Shown here piece by piece: positions 61,110 to 64,000 of a DNA stretch of 64,000 bases. This DNA comes from Anadara kagoshimensis. Its lineage: Eukaryota > Mollusca > Bivalvia > Arcoida > Arcidae. The notes under the pieces are model-generated. The model worked only from the letters and a program-made list of their open reading frames with translations. It ran no database searches and was not told where the DNA came from. A program made the translations under genes and the position numbers. The stretch is from the NCBI GenBank assembly GCA_021292105.1, contig CM037865.1, positions 20,849,428-20,913,427 on the forward strand, in the 5' to 3' direction. Within the stretch, counting starts at the first letter, position 1; each line of letters begins with the position of its first letter.

Positions 61110-62440
61110 CATTAGGCCAATACCTACAATATTCCAATATACATGCCTATACAAAGAGTTTATAGTTTTTGAGATAATTAACCATTTAAGTATTCGTTTG
61201 CATCTATGACCTTGACTTTTAAACCTATGACCTTCATTCATATATCAAAATGATTGTTGTGCAAATGCCTACAATATTCCAATATACATGCCTATACAAA
61301 AAGTTTATAGTTTTTGAGATAATTAACCATTTAAGTATTCGTTTGCCTCTATGACCTTGACCTTTGAACTTTGACCTTCATTCATATATCAAAATGATCG
61401 TTAGGTCAATATGTACCTTATTCCAATATACATGCCTATACAAAAAGTTTATAGTTTTGAGATAATTAACCATTTAAGTATTCATTTGCATCTATAACCT
61501 TGACCTTTGAACCTATGACCTTCATTCATATATCAAAATGATTGTTGTGCAAATGCCTACAATATTCCAATGTACATGCCTATACAAAAAGTTTATAGTT
61601 TTTGAGATAATTAACCATTTAAGTATTTGTTTGTGTCTATGACCTTGACCTTTGAACCTATGACCTTCATTCATATATTAAAATGATCGTTAGGCCAATA
61701 CGTACCTTATTCCAATATACATGCCTATACAAAAAGTTTATAGTTTCTGAGATAATTAACCATTTAAGTATTAGTTTGCATCTATGACCTTGACCTTTGA
61801 ACCAATGAACTTCATTCATATATCAAAATGATTGTTGTGCAAATGCCTACAATATTCTAATATACATGCCTATACAAAAGTTTATAGTTTTTGAGATAAT
61901 TAACAATTTAAATATTCGTTCGCAGCTATGACCTTGACCTTTGAACCTATGACCTTCATTCATATATCAAAATGATCGTTAGACCAATACCTACAATATT
62001 CCAATATACATGCCTATACAAAAAGTTTATAGTTTTTGAGATAATTAACCATTTAAGTATTCATTCAATTCTATGACCTTGACCTTTGAACCTATGACCT
62101 TCATTCATATATCAAAATGATCGTTAGGCCAATACCTACAATATTCCAATATACATGCCTATACAAAAAGTTCATAGTTTTTGAGATAATTAACCATTTA
62201 AGTATCTGTTCGAATCTATGACCTTGACCTTTGAACCTATGACCTTTATCTATATATCAAAATTATCGTTAGGCCAATACCTACAATATTCCAATATACA
62301 TGCCTATACAAAAAGTTTATAGTTTTTGAGATAATTAACTATTTTGGTATTCTTGGACATCTGTGACCTTGACCTTTGAACCCATGACCCTGATCTATGT
62401 ATCAAAATGATCCTCATGTTAATACCTACAAATAACTGAA
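61110..62440. repeat. Array of about nine ~145-bp repeats
   Basis: The marker ACATGCCTATAC recurs at 61141, 61286, 61430, 61574, 61719, 61864, 62008, 62153 and 62298, spacing 144-145 bp. Each unit carries TTATAGTTTTTGAGATAATT, AACCATTTAAGTATTCGTTT and TGACCTTGACCTTTGAACC then TATGACCTTCATTCATATAT. Identity between units is high, falling in the last unit. Confidence 0.95.
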
Positions 62441-62942
62441 AATCCTACGCCATTTTCACAAGAAATGTTAAAAAAATAGCATTTTTTATCAAAGGTCAAA
62501 AACTGGGACATGACCTTGACCTTCGACCTTGACATCAATTGGAAGAAAATTGCAAGACAAGATCAACAGTGAAAACTCCATACAATTATCTTCAGCCGTT
62601 ATGAAGTTATAACAATAAATGTCTCATTTTAAAAATTACGTAATTTTACGCAAAAAACGCGTAACCTATTTTTCGTCTAATTTTCATGAAAAACACAATT
62701 TTAATGTTCCCAGGTATGCTGAATCCAAATATCCAATCAAAAATTGCCTGCACCTTTTGGTTTCAGAGAAGAAGATTTTTTTGTCTTTTTGCTATTTTTA
62801 GTAACAGCGGCCATCTTGTTGGGCGTGGCCAAACCCGGAACACAATTTTGAAAGGCTGCTACCCAGGCATGATAATCACTAAGTTTCATCAAATATGGCC
62901 CAGTAGTTTTGGAGGAGAAGATTAAAATGTAAAGTTTACACA

Positions 62943-62980
62943 CGACGGACGACGGACGACGGACGACGCACGACGGACGG
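62943..62980. repeat. CGACGGA microsatellite
   Basis: ACGACGGACGACGGACGACG then GACGACGCACGACGGACGG, a short 7-bp-period array just before the 3' hairpin of the Helitron-like element. Confidence 0.9.
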
Positions 62981-63029
62981 TGATAGATTGCAATAGCTCA
63001 TCTGAGCCTTTGGCTCAGGTGAGCTAAAA

Positions 63030-63689
63030 ATTAATATTTTGACAAAATTAAATCAATATAAATGCTATAAGCTTGCTGTTATCTTCAAAGATTGAATGCA
63101 GTTAGGCGTACAGATTACACTACATATGTACCCTCACTTAAACATAGCTAAGGTTAACATGCAAAATTCATAGAAAAACCTGACAAATTTGCCCCAAAAA
63201 GGAAGCACTCATCTTTGATATGGAAATAAATATAATGTAAAGTTTGAAAACTAAAGCTGCTATACAGTGGGACTTGCAGATTAAACAAAGTAACTATGAT
63301 GAATTGACAGACAATACATATCTTGTATGACCAGATGACCTTTCCTGACATATGACAATCACAGGACATCATTCTTTGAGGATCATGATGTAATTTTGTC
63401 AGAAAATGATAACCAAGTCTCCAAAATTTACAACCTTTCAATGCGTTTCAAGTTTTAATTTTGTAAGTTTAGAATGAATAACTTTGTTTTTAGTATTAAC
63501 CAAAATAAGGTACGTTCCTTCCAGTGGTCATCTTATTTTAATCTAGAATGTTGAATAACAAAATTAGATTTTACAGACATGGCATCTATGTCTATGTAAA
63601 TAACGGACATTAAAATGGAAGAAAAACAATTATTACTTATTTCCAACACTGCCTATGATGTACTCATTTCATTACACCCGATACAAATC
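63030..63689. other. Intergenic AT-rich stretch
   Basis: No gene, RNA or clear repeat seen. Open frames of up to about 95 codons on the minus strand have no recognisable features. Confidence 0.5.
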
Positions 63690-63889
63690 TGACGGATCAC
63701 CAGCTACGCCCACTATGTTCCGACAAAGCCCTGGCATGCTTGAATTATATACAAAAACAATGAAAACTCAGCCTTAATTTTGCCATTTAATGACGTCACT
63801 GACATAAGAACATCATTAGTTGCCGTGAGGCTGCTTTGGTATTGTGATGGCGGCCAGAGTCGGAACTTAAAAGGCATGGTCGGCGATAC
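63690..63889. mobile_element. TIR element (MITE), family 2, copy 2
   Basis: Matches 59730-59927 along its length (TACGCCCACTATGTTCCG, AATGAAAACTCAGCCTTAAT, TAGTTGCCGTGAGGCTGCTT, GGCATGGTCGGCGATA). The left end is more degraded. It contains a perfect TGACGTCA at about 63791. Confidence 0.75.
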
Positions 63890-64000
63890 GACAATTGTCT
63901 GTATAGACCAGTGTTTTATTGCTTTTCACTTCCTATTTCCAAATACAACCTCTTGATACAGAAAACCAGTTATTTTAGGAGCAGGAAATTTTCATGAAAA

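Larger units (their letters stand above)
60864..63029. mobile_element. Helitron-like non-autonomous element with internal 145-bp satellite
   Basis: Left end ACAAGAGGCCCATGGGCCTT then AACGCTCACCTGA. Right end has the hairpin TGAGCCTTTGGCTCA followed by GGTGAGCTAA. A hairpin a few bases before a CTAA end is the 3' mark of Helitrons. GCTCACCTGA and TCAGGTGAGC at the two ends are also inverted. The inside has nine ~145-bp repeats, then a unique part, then a CGACGGA microsatellite (62943-62980). This layout recalls 'pearl'-type bivalve elements. No Rep/helicase reading frame is present. Confidence 0.7.

Overview
The window is AT-rich animal nuclear DNA with GT-AG introns, many short dispersed repeats and two conserved protein-coding genes. 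A marine bivalve, or at least a mollusc, is the best guess. The reasons are the metazoan gene content, frequent ACATGTACATG-type motifs, tRNA-derived SINEs, and a Helitron-like element that combines a ~145-bp core array with a CGACGGA microsatellite, a layout reminiscent of bivalve 'pearl'-type elements. The species cannot be named from the sequence alone.

Gene 1 is on the minus strand (28878 down to 12088): the orthologue of MAP3K7/TAK1, the MAP3K of TGF-beta, IL-1/Toll and JNK/NF-kB signalling. I joined 14 exons with matching phases into 640 codons. They cover the whole kinase domain, a Ser/Thr/Pro-rich linker with a polyalanine run, and the start of the C-terminal TAB2/3-binding region. 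The last exon or exons, expected to encode about 70-80 coiled-coil residues, were not found between 12088 and position 1.

Gene 2 is on the plus strand (33351 to 55691): the orthologue of PAXBP1/GCFC1, a nuclear GCFC-domain protein linked to spliceosome lariat complexes and PAX-dependent transcription. Nineteen exons join without phase conflict into 838 codons plus a stop. The two genes are head to head, with about 4.5 kb between start codons. That interval holds repeats, a LINE fragment and a (CACT)n tract.

The left 12 kb holds no securely identified gene. It contains a 5-unit ~220-bp tandem array, two minisatellites, SINEs, foldback elements, and a pair of related minus-strand terminal-exon-like segments (6016-6096 and 6328-6457) that share an SSTxVQ-stop ending with mostly synonymous differences. 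The right 7.4 kb (56.6-64 kb) is intergenic and repeat-rich: SINEs, foldback and TIR elements, and a ~2.2-kb Helitron-like element with nine ~145-bp repeats full of nuclear-receptor-type half-sites.

The PAXBP1 introns hold the most interesting mobile DNA: a TIR element starting four to six bases after a splice donor, a hAT-like element with an 8-bp target duplication, and a decayed Tigger-like element. The last two share a ~455-485-bp internal module.
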